64,000 nt of DNA from Dietzia timorensis (GTDB lineage Bacteria > Actinomycetota > Actinomycetes > Mycobacteriales > Mycobacteriaceae): positions 806,001 through 870,000 of the forward strand of contig NZ_CP015961.1 of the NCBI RefSeq assembly GCF_001659785.1, given 5' to 3'. The notes under the pieces were generated by a model. The model saw only the letters and a list, made by a program, of their open reading frames with translations. It was not told where the DNA came from and made no database searches. Shown one piece after another: positions 53,623 to 62,411 of the stretch (position 1 is the first letter of the stretch; every line of letters begins with the position of its first letter). The position numbers and the translations under genes are program-made.

Positions 53623-55356
53623 ATGGCGGACTTCAATCCCGGGCACCAGATGAGCCATCCGACGTTCGGTGACATGCTTCTCGCCCGGCTCGGCGACCAT
53701 CGGCCCGGGTTGCTTTTCGAGCGGAAACGCTGGACGTGGGACGAGTTCGTCCGCGAATGCGCCGTCCGCGCCGCGCTGCTCGGGCGCTACGCGCGTGAGG
53801 CGGGCACGAGAATCGGTGCGCGCGAGCACCCACGGCACCAAACCCTGCACGTCGGTGTGCTCGCCGACAACGTCCCCGAGTACCTCTTCCTCCTCGGAGG
53901 AGCGGCATTGTCCGGCGTCACGATAATCGGGGTGAACCCGACGCGTAGGGGAGCGGAGCTGGCGGCGGATATCCGCGGCGTGGACTGCGATGTACTCCTC
54001 GTTTCGGCGACGGGGCTCGAGCTTCTTTCTGACCTGGACCCGGCCCGTGACCTGGGCCTTGCGAGGGCGCCGATCGAGATCGGCTCCGCTGCCTACCGGC
54101 GAGCGCTCGAGTCTCACGCGAGCGCGGCCACGGACCCCGAAGGCGAGTTCACCGAAGCCGGACGCGACGAGGGCACGTACCTGTCTCTGATGTTCACCTC
54201 GGGGTCCACGGGCGCGCCGAAGGCGGTCATTTGCAGCACCGGCCGCATGGCGATGCTCGGCCAGGTCAACTTCCGCGGGCTCGTGCCGGACGATGTGGCG
54301 TACTCGGCGATGCCGCTGTTCCACGGCAACGCGATCATGGGTGTGTTCGCGCCGTGCGTGTCGGTCGGGTGCGCGTTCTCGATGCGAGAACGATTCTCCG
54401 CCCGCCACTTCCTCGGCGACGTACGGTCCTTCGGCGCGACCTTCGCGAACTACGTAGGCCGTTCTCTCGCCTACATCCTCGCCGTCCCGGACTCGGAGCT
54501 CGAGCGCGATACGCGTTTGCGCATCGTCTTCGGTACCGAGGCCTCCGCCCATGATCGCGCCGAGTTCGAGCGGCGATTCGGCGTCGCCCCGTCGGAGGCA
54601 TACGGCTCCTCCGAGGGCGGCGCCGTCATCCAGCGCACTCCGGACACCCCGCCAGATGCGCTGGGCCGCTCCGGGGATCACATGGACATCGCGATCCTCG
54701 GCCCAGGAGGTGAGGAGTGCCCTCCCGCGCGATTCGACTCCGACGGCGCGATCACGAATCCGGGCGAAGCCATAGGGGATATCGTCAATCGCACCGGCGC
54801 GCGATTGTTCGAGGGCTACTACAAGAATCCTGAGGCGAGCGCCGAGCGCGTCTCGGGCGATGCGTATCGCACCGGCGATCTCGGCTACACCGACGCCGAG
54901 GGATTCCTCTACTTCGCGGGGCGCGCGGGGGACAGGCTGCGCGTGAACTCGGAGAACTTCTCCGCCGCGCCCGTCGAGCGCATCCTCTCCCGGTTCCCCG
55001 GAGCCGTCGTCGTAGCGGTGTATCCGGTGCCGGATCCACGCACCGGCGACGCCGTGATGGCCGCCCTCCAGATGCTGCCCGGCCACGAGTTCGATGCGGA
55101 CGCCTTCGCCGAGTTCCTCGGCGCGCAACCCGACCTCGGCCGATTGTGGCGCCCGCGATTCATCCGACTGGTCGAGGCCATGCCGACGACGGCGACGCGA
55201 AAGATCGCCAAACCGGTGTTGCGCCGCGAGTCCTGGCTCGTCGACGATCCGGTCTTCGTGCATGACGGCGGGCGATGCGTTCGCATGGACGCCGACGCCG
55301 CCCGCGCGCTTCGCGACGACTACGCGCGCCACAATCGCTCGCCGGCGGGGTACTAG
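53623..55356 (+). CDS. fatty-acyl-CoA or steroid-acid CoA ligase (FadD type)
   Basis: 577 residues, ANL superfamily. SLMFTSGSTGAPKAVIC is the phosphate loop, EAYGSSEGGAVIQ matches the A5 motif, AYRTGDLGYTDAEG the A7 motif, and the likely catalytic lysine is in TATRKIAKPVL. The arrangement (VGVLADNVPEYLFLLGGAAL, AMPLFHGNAIMGVFAP) is that of long-chain or cholesterol side-chain ligases such as mycobacterial FadD17/FadD1. ATG 53623 is chosen; a long frame extends upstream through dus on the other strand but is not protein-like. The stop codon shares CTAG with the convergent flavin enzyme. Substrate unknown. Confidence 0.86.
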   Translation: MADFNPGHQMSHPTFGDMLLARLGDHRPGLLFERKRWTWDEFVRECAVRAALLGRYAREAGTRIGAREHPRHQTLHVGVLADNVPEYLFLLGGAALSGVTIIGVNPTRRGAELAADIRGVDCDVLLVSATGLELLSDLDPARDLGLARAPIEIGSAAYRRALESHASAATDPEGEFTEAGRDEGTYLSLMFTSGSTGAPKAVICSTGRMAMLGQVNFRGLVPDDVAYSAMPLFHGNAIMGVFAPCVSVGCAFSMRERFSARHFLGDVRSFGATFANYVGRSLAYILAVPDSELERDTRLRIVFGTEASAHDRAEFERRFGVAPSEAYGSSEGGAVIQRTPDTPPDALGRSGDHMDIAILGPGGEECPPARFDSDGAITNPGEAIGDIVNRTGARLFEGYYKNPEASAERVSGDAYRTGDLGYTDAEGFLYFAGRAGDRLRVNSENFSAAPVERILSRFPGAVVVAVYPVPDPRTGDAVMAALQMLPGHEFDADAFAEFLGAQPDLGRLWRPRFIRLVEAMPTTATRKIAKPVLRRESWLVDDPVFVHDGGRCVRMDADAARALRDDYARHNRSPAGY

Positions 55357-56564
55357 CGGCACGTCGTGGGCGGTCCTCCCTCGCGGAGTACGCAGCGCGA
55401 ACCCGAATAGATCGTCGCCATGCAGCGGTTGCAGTGCACGCACAGTGAGCGTCCGGCGGGGTCGGCGCGCAATCGTCGCGGCAGGTCCGGCTCTCGCAGC
55501 AGGCCTCGCCCCATGGCGACGAACTCGAATCCGCCGGCCATCGCGAGGTCCATGGAGGCACGATCGACGATGCCTCCGAGGAGGATCATCGGGAGCGAGA
55601 CGGCCTCGCGGATCTGACGCGCGGCGTCATACATGTATGCGTCCGTGTACGGATACTCCTTGAACATCCGCCGCCCGACCAGCTTCATCCCGGCGCGGAT
55701 CGCGGGCGGCTGGCTCCTTGCGAATTCGTCCACCGGTGCTTCGCCCTTGAACAGGTAGATGGGGTTGAGGAGCGAGCTGCCGACCGTCATTTCCAGGGCG
55801 TCGGCGCTGCCGTCCTCTTCGATCCAGCGTGCGACCTGCACGGCCTCATCGAGCCAGAAGCCGCCCCGGACACCGTCGTCCATATTGAGCTTGACGATGA
55901 TCCCTATTCGGTCGCCGACCTCGTCGCGGATGGCGCGTCCGATCTCCCGCGCGAATCGGGCGCGATTGGCCAGCGTTCCGCCGTATCCGTCGCGCCGGCG
56001 ATTGAGGCGAGGCGAGAGGAATTCGGAGACGAGGTAGTTGTGTCCGAAATGGACCTCGATCGCATCGAATCCGGTTTCCAACGCGCCCCGCGCTGCTCGT
56101 GCGTGGTCGGAGGTGATCCGCGCGATGTCGTCCGTGGTGCACGCCTTGGTGGGCGCGACCGCCTGCGGGGCGACGAACCGGGACGGCGACAGGGCGGTAC
56201 GTCCCGTGGAACGTGAATTCGCCACCGCGCCCGCGTGCCCGATCTGCGCGCTGACCGCCGCACCCTCGCGGTGGACGGCGTCGGTGAGAGCGCGCAGGCC
56301 GCCGTCATCGGGCAACCCCCAGTGGAAACAATGTCGATCGGTGCGGCCCTCGGGAGAGGTGGCGAGGTAGGCGACGGTGGTCATGCCGACGCCGCCGCGG
56401 GCGTATTCGGTGTGGAACTCGATGAGCTCGTCCGTGATGCGCCCGCGTGGGGTGCGACCCTCGAATGTCGCGGATTTGATGATCCGGTTGCGCAACCGCG
56501 CCGGGCCGATCGTCGCGGGCGAGAAGACGTCGGGCCGATTGTGGACGGAAGACGCGTCATTCAT
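55353..56564 (-). CDS. NADH:flavin oxidoreductase / Old Yellow Enzyme family protein
   Basis: 403 residues, TIM-barrel FMN enzyme. ARLRNRIIKSATFEGRTPRG opens the barrel; SAQIGHAGAVANSRSTGRTA, AIEVHFGHNYLVSEFLSPRL, NRRRDGYGGTLANRARFARE and LGGIVDRASMDLAMAGGFEF are conserved. The C-terminus has cysteines in LCVHCNRCMATIYSGSRC, like the 4Fe-4S segment of 2,4-dienoyl-CoA reductases, but the following NAD(P)H-binding domains are absent. It may reduce enoyl or enone substrates. ATG 56564 is chosen over longer open sequence that reaches tRNA-Lys. Confidence 0.85.
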   Translation of the reverse strand: MNDASSVHNRPDVFSPATIGPARLRNRIIKSATFEGRTPRGRITDELIEFHTEYARGGVGMTTVAYLATSPEGRTDRHCFHWGLPDDGGLRALTDAVHREGAAVSAQIGHAGAVANSRSTGRTALSPSRFVAPQAVAPTKACTTDDIARITSDHARAARGALETGFDAIEVHFGHNYLVSEFLSPRLNRRRDGYGGTLANRARFAREIGRAIRDEVGDRIGIIVKLNMDDGVRGGFWLDEAVQVARWIEEDGSADALEMTVGSSLLNPIYLFKGEAPVDEFARSQPPAIRAGMKLVGRRMFKEYPYTDAYMYDAARQIREAVSLPMILLGGIVDRASMDLAMAGGFEFVAMGRGLLREPDLPRRLRADPAGRSLCVHCNRCMATIYSGSRCVLREGGPPTTCR

Positions 56565-56674
56565 GTGGATGACCGTAGCGAGCACGTCGCTGCGGGGCGG
56601 TGAATCGCCCGAGATGTTCCGATTCTCCCCGGAGCGGTTCGGACGCCGATACCGGCCCGTCGGGAGTGGGAAAG

Positions 56675-56750
56675 TGGTGCCCCCAGCCGGGCTCGAACCG
56701 GCGACCTGCGGATTAAAAGTCCGTAGCTCTACCAACTGAGCTATAGGGGC
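56675..56750 (-). tRNA. tRNA-Lys (anticodon TTT)
   Basis: On the minus strand, 76 bases with CCA encoded. Acceptor arms GCCCCTA and TGGGGGC pair with one G-T; the anticodon stem GGA/TCC region encloses CTTTTAA, giving anticodon TTT. D-arm AGCTCAGTTGGTAGAGC and T-arm GGTTCGAGCCC are normal. Confidence 0.95.
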
Positions 56751-56932
56751 ACAAAACACAATACATTCCGGATTCGAGCAGCCAAACACGGGATCCGGGC
56801 CCGCCGGTGGAGGGAAACCAAGGTCGGGGAGCTCCGGTAAATCCGGCGAGTTTGGCAGGCGGTTGGGAAAGTCACGCATTCGTCGTTTAGACTTACTCCC
56901 GCTGCTGACCGGCGTTTCGCCGGACGTGGCGC

Positions 56933-57005
56933 GCCCCCTTCGTCTAGCGGCCTAGGACGCCGGCCTTTCACGCCGGTAGCGCGGGTTCGAATCCCGTAGG
57001 GGGTA
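56933..57005 (+). tRNA. tRNA-Glu (anticodon TTC)
   Basis: 73 bases without encoded CCA. Acceptor GCCCCCT pairs with AGGGGGT (one G-T). The anticodon stem CCGGC/GCCGG encloses CTTTCAC, giving TTC. The D-arm TCGTCTAGCGGCCTAGGA is typical of tRNA-Glu, and the T-arm has GGTTCGAATCC. Confidence 0.95.
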
Positions 57006-57159
57006 CACCTGGAAAGCCCCGGGAGCAGGCACGCTGCGACCCGGGGTTTTGCGCATTCTGCGCACCTCCGTCGTCAGACGGACCGGCAGCGGGAACAGCC
57101 GCGGAACACCCGCCTCGAGGGGGATCCGGGGCGGCGAAAGCGCTCGTAACGTTGCAGGC

Positions 57160-57828
57160 ATGATGATCGCCGACGAAATCTTTCTGTTGTACACCGCCGA
57201 CTCCGGCGGCGTGTTCGCGCAGTACCGCCAGTTCGCGGTGACCGGCGCTACCGTCGCCGACCTGATCCTCGCGCAACGCGTGGAACTCGACGGGCGCAAG
57301 GACCCGCGTATCTCGTTGCTCGACTCGCGCCCGGTCGGTCACCCGGCTCACGACGCGGTGCTCGAATATCTCCACGAGCGAATCGCCGACAAGGGGAAGC
57401 AGGTCAAGCTGTCGCAGCTGTTGGGCGTGCGTTCGCTGAAGCTCGAGGAGCGCACAGGCCGTGCGTTGCACGACGCCGGGATCCTCGGCCTCGTGGGTGC
57501 GAGGTTCGGTGGCCTCGTGAGGCCTAAGTACCCGGTGTCGAACCCGTTGCCCGAACAGCAGCTGCGGGCGCGACTCGCGCACGTGTTGCGTGGCGGAGAG
57601 CCGACTCCGGCCGATGCCGTGCAGCTTTCCATCCTCAAGGGGACATCGACCGTCCACCGGATTCTGCGCGACGAGGTGCGCGGGATGTCGCGGAAGGAAG
57701 TGAAGGGTGCCATCGAGTCGCTGGAAACCCGCGGCGACATCGGGCCGGCGATCAAGCGGGCGATCGACATGCTGGTGACCGCGGTGATGACTCCCGTGAT
57801 GATCGGCGTCGTGACCTCGTCGGGGTAG
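57160..57828 (+). CDS. GPP34 (GOLPH3-like) family phosphoprotein
   Basis: 222 residues from ATG 57160 (a second ATG follows at once). The first strand IADEIFLLYTADSGG and the helical repeats with LSQLLGVRSLKLEERTGRAL are typical of bacterial GPP34 proteins, relatives of the eukaryotic Golgi phosphoprotein that binds phosphatidylinositol 4-phosphate. Actinobacteria have several copies; their role is not well known, but membrane-lipid contact has been proposed. The C-terminus is hydrophobic (AIDMLVTAVMTPVMIGVV) and may insert into the membrane. It sits between tRNA-Glu and tRNA-Asp. Confidence 0.83.
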   Translation: MMIADEIFLLYTADSGGVFAQYRQFAVTGATVADLILAQRVELDGRKDPRISLLDSRPVGHPAHDAVLEYLHERIADKGKQVKLSQLLGVRSLKLEERTGRALHDAGILGLVGARFGGLVRPKYPVSNPLPEQQLRARLAHVLRGGEPTPADAVQLSILKGTSTVHRILRDEVRGMSRKEVKGAIESLETRGDIGPAIKRAIDMLVTAVMTPVMIGVVTSSG

Positions 57829-57956
57829 CCAGGCGGGGACGTCAACGCCGTCAATCCCTGTCTTTTGCTGGCGATTTGTGTTTTTATGAAGCCGTGGCCT
57901 AAAGTTCTAATCCGTGCGAAACGCCCGGTCCGGAAACGGTCCGACGCAAGCAGCAC

Positions 57957-58030
57957 GGCCCTGTGGCGCAGTTGGTTAGCGCGCCGCCCTGTCACGGCGG
58001 AGGTCGCGGGTTCAAGTCCCGTCAGGGTCG
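57957..58030 (+). tRNA. tRNA-Asp (anticodon GTC)
   Basis: 74 bases, no encoded CCA. Acceptor GGCCCTG pairs with CAGGGTC (one G-T). The anticodon stem CCGCC/GGCGG encloses CTGTCAC, giving GTC. Discriminator base is G, as expected for tRNA-Asp. It lies 31 bases before tRNA-Phe. Confidence 0.95.
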
Positions 58031-58061
58031 CAAAAGGTTCCGGGTTCACCTGGGATCTTCC

Positions 58062-58135
58062 GGCCAGGTAGCTCAGTTGGTACGAGCGTCCGCCTGAAAA
58101 GCGGAAGGTCGCCGGTTCGATCCCGGCCCTGGCCA
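58062..58135 (+). tRNA. tRNA-Phe (anticodon GAA)
   Basis: 74 bases, no encoded CCA. Acceptor GGCCAGG pairs fully with CCTGGCC. The anticodon stem TCCGC/GCGGA encloses CTGAAAA, giving GAA. Cotranscribed with tRNA-Asp and followed by a clear terminator. Confidence 0.95.
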
Positions 58136-58151
58136 CAACTTCATGCATCAG

Positions 58152-58178
58152 CCCGGCGGTAGAAACCGCCGGGTTTTT
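58152..58178 (+). terminator. intrinsic terminator of the tRNA-Asp/tRNA-Phe unit
   Basis: CCCGGCGGT-AGAA-ACCGCCGGG followed by TTTTT: a perfect 9-bp stem, four-base loop and U-run, 16 bases after tRNA-Phe. The most canonical terminator in the window. Confidence 0.92.
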
Positions 58179-58259
58179 GCGTTTCCGGGCGAGAAAATGT
58201 TGACGATTTCAAGCGCCGAACACGCGCGAGGCGCTTTCGAACCGCCGAGCTGTGGCACG

Positions 58260-58265
58260 TAACCT
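58260..58265 (+). promoter_or_regulatory. possible -10 hexamer of emb
   Basis: TAACCT lies seven bases before the emb ATG, with no clear Shine-Dalgarno sequence other than GTAGGG. The spacing would give a leaderless transcript. Weak evidence. Confidence 0.25.
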
Positions 58266-58272
58266 GTAGGGC

Positions 58273-61200
58273 ATGCCAAAAAACCCGAGACGGGGCGGCC
58301 TCATCGCTGCCGACCCGGCCCAAAAGGGGCATTCGAAAGTAACCGGTTACGTAGCGGCCGCCTTTGGGCTCATCGGGATCCTTCTGGCCATCGTCGTTCC
58401 AATGCTGCCGGTCCTGCAGACCACGTCGAACGTGTCGTGGCCACAGGACGAGGACGTCAATCCCGTGACGCTCCCGCTCGTCGCGTACTACCCGCAGAAC
58501 ATCGACATCACCGTGCCGTGCTCGGCGGTCGGCGAGCTCGAAGACTCCGAGGGCAACGTCCTCGTATCGACCGCCCCGGCGGAGGCCCAGGACGCGAGCG
58601 CTCGCGGTCTGTCCGTGGCCGTCGCCGGGTCCCAGGTCGAGGTGCGTACGCGCAACGCGCTCATTGCGACGGCTCCGCTCTCCGACGTCACGGGCAGTGC
58701 GTGTTCGCAGATCCGGGTGCATTCGGACGCGAATCTCACAGTTGCCGAGTTTGTCGGGATGCAGAACGACGATGGTGAGCCGTACGCCGGATCGACGCAG
58801 GACGACGTGCGCCCGCAGGTCGTCGGCATCTATTCGGACCTGCAGGGGAGCGTGCCCGAGGGGCTCGCTGTCGACGTCGAGGTCGACTCACGCTACACGA
58901 CCGATCCGACGCTGCTCAAGAAGATCGCGATCGTGCTGGGCATAGCGATGGTGATGGCCTCGCTCGTCGCCCTGCACAGGCTCGACATGCGCGATGGGCG
59001 CCGGGCGAGACGCTTCGCGCCGAAGGGCTGGTGGAAGCCGCGTCCGCTCGATCTGCTCGTCATGGCCACGTTGCTGCTGTGGCACTTCATCGGCGCGAAC
59101 ACTTCCGATGACGGCTACATCCTTACCGAGGCGCGCTCCGCGGTGTCGTCGGGATACATGCCGGAGGTGTTCCGCTACTTCGGCGCCCCGTATGCGCCTT
59201 TCGGGATGCCGTATTACATCTACACGTTCATCAGCCAGTTCACGCTGGCCAGCGTGTGGTTACGCCTGCCGACGCTACTGCTCGGCTTTGCCACCTGGTT
59301 CCTCATCTCCCGTGAGGTGATTCCGCGTCTCGGCGTCGCCGCGCGCAATCATGCGGCGGTGCGATGGACGGCCGCCGCCGTGTTCCTCGCCTTCTGGCTG
59401 ACGTACAACAATGGCATCCGCCCCGAGCCGATCGTGGCGTTCGGCGTCATCGCCACATGGGTGTCGCTCGAGCGAGCGCTGGCCACCGGCAGACTGCTAC
59501 CCGCCGCATTCGCATTCATCGCAGGCGCCCTCACCTTGTCCGCCGCGCCGACGGGGACGTTCTGTATCGCCGCGATCATCGCGGCCTCCAGGCCGCTGCT
59601 CGTGCTCATCGTGCGCCGCGCGAAACGGGACGGGTGGCTCGCGACGATCGCGCCGCTCGGCGCCGCGGGTCTCGCGGTGCTGCATCTCATCTTCCTCGAC
59701 CAGCCACTCAAGGGGACGCTGCAGTCCTCTTCGCTGCTCGGCCAGGTCGGGCCGAAGGGGGAGTGGTACGAGGAGTACTGGCGCTACCAGTGGCTGCTCC
59801 AGCCGGACCCCGACGGCTCGCTCGCGCGCCGCTTCGCGATGCTCGCGCTGCTGCTCGCGCTCGTCGTGTGCGGGATCATCTTGTTCCGTAAGGCGCGGAT
59901 CCCCGGCGTCGCGCTCGGTCCGAGTCGCCGAATCCTCGGACTCGCGGTGCTCTCGATCGCGTTCATGGCGTTCAACCCGACGAAATGGACTCACCATTTC
60001 GGCGCGTTCGCGTCGATCGGGGCGTTGTTGGGTGCTCTGGTCACCCTGGCGATCTTGCCCGCGGCGACGAGATCGCTGCGCAACCGTGCGCTGTTCTTCG
60101 CCGCCGTATTCTTCGTGTTGGCGCTGAGCTTCACAGCGCCGAACGGCTGGTGGTACATCTCGATCTACGGCATCCCGTGGGGCGGCATGGCGCCGACGAT
60201 CGCCGGCATCGAGCTGTACAAGGTCTTCTTCGGCCTGATGTTCCTCACGCTCGCCGCGGCGCTGTTCCTGCATTATCGCGAGGCGTTCATCGCACCGAGC
60301 GATCCGTCGCCCGAGCCGCAGGGCAAATTCAGGTCGCTCGTTCGCGAGGTGTCGCAGGCCCCGCTCGGCCTCGCCGCCGGTTTCGTCGTGCTCGTCATTG
60401 TCGCCTCGATGTTCTACGCGGTGCGCGTCCAATCGCCGGGCTATTCGGTCGCCCAGCAGAACTGGCGCGGCATCCAGGGCGAGGAATGCGGCATCGCCGA
60501 TGCGGTACTCGCCGAACCGGATCCCAACCAGGGCATGCTGACGCCGGTCGCAGGAGAGCCCGGAGAGGGCCTCGAAGCGTCGAACGAAGCGGATGCCTTT
60601 ACGCCGAATGGCATTCCCAGCGACCTGTCCTCGAGCGAAGACGCGGACGAAAGCACGGGCGGGCCGCGGACCGAGGAGTCCCGGGACGACACGACGACGA
60701 CCGCCGGTACCGGTGGCGGTACGTCCGCGGTCGAGGGCATCAACGGTTCGCGCACCAAGCTTCCGTTCGGTCTCGATCCCGAGACCACACCGGTCCTCGG
60801 CTCGTATCAGTCCGGCGCGGTCCAGATCTCCGGTTCGATGGAAACCGGCTGGTACGAGCTCCCCGCTCCCGCCGAGCGTGGCCCGCTTCTGTCCATCGCG
60901 GCGGCCGGGCAGTTCTCGAAGAAGGCCGTCCACATCGAGTACACCACCGAACCGGACGCAGGGCCGGAGGCGGAAGCCGCGGGCGAGGTCTCGCCCATCG
61001 ACGTCGGCCCGGCGCCGTCGTGGCGGAACCTTCGTGTGCCGTTCGACAAGATCCCGCCGGAGGCAACTGCGGTCCGCGTGGTCGCAGAGGACAACAACGC
61101 CGACCCCGACTGGTGGATCGCCCTCACACCTCCGCGTATCCCGGTCACCGAGACCATGCAGGAGCTCGTGGGCGACACCGCGCCGGTGCTACCCGATTGG

Positions 61201-61527
61201 GCGGTCGCGTTCCATGTCCCATGCGTGCGTCCCTTCGAGGAATTCGCGGGCGTGCACGAGCTGCCCGAGTACCGCATCCTCCCGGACCGCGGCCTCGCTG
61301 CGGTCACGGACAATTGGCAGGGCTGGGACGGCGGCGGTCCGCTCGGCTTTATCGAGCTCACCCAGGAAGGCGAGACCGTTCCGACGTACCTCGACAACGA
61401 CTGGGACAGGGACTGGGGTTCGCTCGTGCGCTACACCCCGCTGGTGCCCGAGGCCGAGCCCGCCGAGGTCGACTTCGGCGAGGTCACGCGGTCGGGTCTG
61501 TGGGATGGCGGACCATTGGCGAAGTAA
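58273..61527 (+). CDS. emb: arabinosyltransferase (EmbC/EmbA/EmbB family)
   Basis: 1084 residues, the usual Emb length. It transfers arabinose from decaprenylphosphoryl-arabinose to growing arabinan of arabinogalactan or lipoarabinomannan. One membrane helix near residues 18-40 precedes an extracytoplasmic domain. The GT-C core with more than ten helices runs from about 215 to 720; its first loop holds the acidic motif FIGANTSDDGYILTEARSAV (DD near 280). The C-terminal carbohydrate-binding part (about 840-1084) ends in DFGEVTRSGLWDGGP. A Thr/Asp/Gly-rich linker lies at about 775-820. Only one emb gene is in view, as in corynebacteria. Confidence 0.95.
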   Translation: MPKNPRRGGLIAADPAQKGHSKVTGYVAAAFGLIGILLAIVVPMLPVLQTTSNVSWPQDEDVNPVTLPLVAYYPQNIDITVPCSAVGELEDSEGNVLVSTAPAEAQDASARGLSVAVAGSQVEVRTRNALIATAPLSDVTGSACSQIRVHSDANLTVAEFVGMQNDDGEPYAGSTQDDVRPQVVGIYSDLQGSVPEGLAVDVEVDSRYTTDPTLLKKIAIVLGIAMVMASLVALHRLDMRDGRRARRFAPKGWWKPRPLDLLVMATLLLWHFIGANTSDDGYILTEARSAVSSGYMPEVFRYFGAPYAPFGMPYYIYTFISQFTLASVWLRLPTLLLGFATWFLISREVIPRLGVAARNHAAVRWTAAAVFLAFWLTYNNGIRPEPIVAFGVIATWVSLERALATGRLLPAAFAFIAGALTLSAAPTGTFCIAAIIAASRPLLVLIVRRAKRDGWLATIAPLGAAGLAVLHLIFLDQPLKGTLQSSSLLGQVGPKGEWYEEYWRYQWLLQPDPDGSLARRFAMLALLLALVVCGIILFRKARIPGVALGPSRRILGLAVLSIAFMAFNPTKWTHHFGAFASIGALLGALVTLAILPAATRSLRNRALFFAAVFFVLALSFTAPNGWWYISIYGIPWGGMAPTIAGIELYKVFFGLMFLTLAAALFLHYREAFIAPSDPSPEPQGKFRSLVREVSQAPLGLAAGFVVLVIVASMFYAVRVQSPGYSVAQQNWRGIQGEECGIADAVLAEPDPNQGMLTPVAGEPGEGLEASNEADAFTPNGIPSDLSSSEDADESTGGPRTEESRDDTTTTAGTGGGTSAVEGINGSRTKLPFGLDPETTPVLGSYQSGAVQISGSMETGWYELPAPAERGPLLSIAAAGQFSKKAVHIEYTTEPDAGPEAEAAGEVSPIDVGPAPSWRNLRVPFDKIPPEATAVRVVAEDNNADPDWWIALTPPRIPVTETMQELVGDTAPVLPDWAVAFHVPCVRPFEEFAGVHELPEYRILPDRGLAAVTDNWQGWDGGGPLGFIELTQEGETVPTYLDNDWDRDWGSLVRYTPLVPEAEPAEVDFGEVTRSGLWDGGPLAK

Positions 61528-61619
61528 GCGCCTAGTATCGGCCCTACCACTTCCCGGCCAACGGGCGGCGGCCGGCGCGCGTCAGAATGCGCCGGCGCGC
61601 CGCAACGAAAGGAAATGCG

Positions 61620-62411
61620 ATGTCGAACAGCGCCCAGGAGCGGACCTTCGAGACCATCCTCGTCGAGGTGAACGGAAGGGTCGCGACCGTCACGATCAAC
61701 CGCCCAGACAAGCTCAACGCGCTCAACACCACGGTGCAGCGCGAGATGGCCGAGGCCGTCGAGGCGCTCGACGTCGATCCGGGTATCGGCGCGATCATCG
61801 TCACCGGGTCGAAGAAGGCGTTCGCCGCGGGCGCAGACATCGCCGAGATGGCCGAGCTCGAATACCCGGGGACATTCACCGAGGATTTCATGGGAAACTG
61901 GTCGCGACTCACTCGTGCGCGCACGCCACTCATCGCCGCGGTGTCCGGCTACGCGCTCGGCGGCGGCTGCGAGGTCGCGATGATGTGCGACATCATTATC
62001 GCCGCAGATAATGCCAAGTTCGGCCAGCCGGAGATCAACCTCGGCGTCATCCCCGGTATGGGCGGTTCCCAGCGACTGACCCGCGCGGTCGGGCAGTACA
62101 AGGCGATGGACATGATTCTCACCGGGCGCACCATCGGCGCAGAGGAGGCCGAGCGCGCGGGGCTCGTATCGCGCATCGTGCCCACCGACGACTTGCTCGC
62201 CGAGGCCACGAAGGTCGCCGAGACCATCGCTTCGAAGTCGAAGTACTCGGCGATGGTTGCGAAACGGGTTACCGCCAGAGCGCTGCAGACCACGCTCGCC
62301 GAGGGGCTCGAATACGAACAGGCGAACTTCTACGCCATGTTCGGCACGCCAGACCACAAGGAAGGTATGACGGCGTTCAACGAAAAGCGCGAGCCGAAGT
62401 GGGATCGCTAG
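61620..62411 (+). CDS. enoyl-CoA hydratase
   Basis: 263 residues from ATG 61620, with AAAGGAA six bases upstream. Crotonase fold: [40 protein letters not shown] (oxyanion hole), [20 protein letters not shown] with the first catalytic glutamate region, and [20 protein letters not shown] with the second. It hydrates trans-2-enoyl-CoA in beta-oxidation, close to EchA8-type enzymes. The stop codon overlaps the cobW-like GTG by one base. TAGTAT at 61533-61538 may be a -10 element, followed by a GC-rich hairpin in the leader. Confidence 0.92.
   Translation: MSNSAQERTFETILVEVNGRVATVTINRPDKLNALNTTVQREMAEAVEALDVDPGIGAIIVTGSKKAFAAGADIAEMAELEYPGTFTEDFMGNWSRLTRARTPLIAAVSGYALGGGCEVAMMCDIIIAADNAKFGQPEINLGVIPGMGGSQRLTRAVGQYKAMDMILTGRTIGAEEAERAGLVSRIVPTDDLLAEATKVAETIASKSKYSAMVAKRVTARALQTTLAEGLEYEQANFYAMFGTPDHKEGMTAFNEKREPKWDR

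Noticed and set aside
53608-55443. A 611-codon open frame opposite the fadD-type gene
   Set aside because: Lacks domains and ribosome binding site; the opposite strand encodes a complete acyl-CoA ligase with all motifs.
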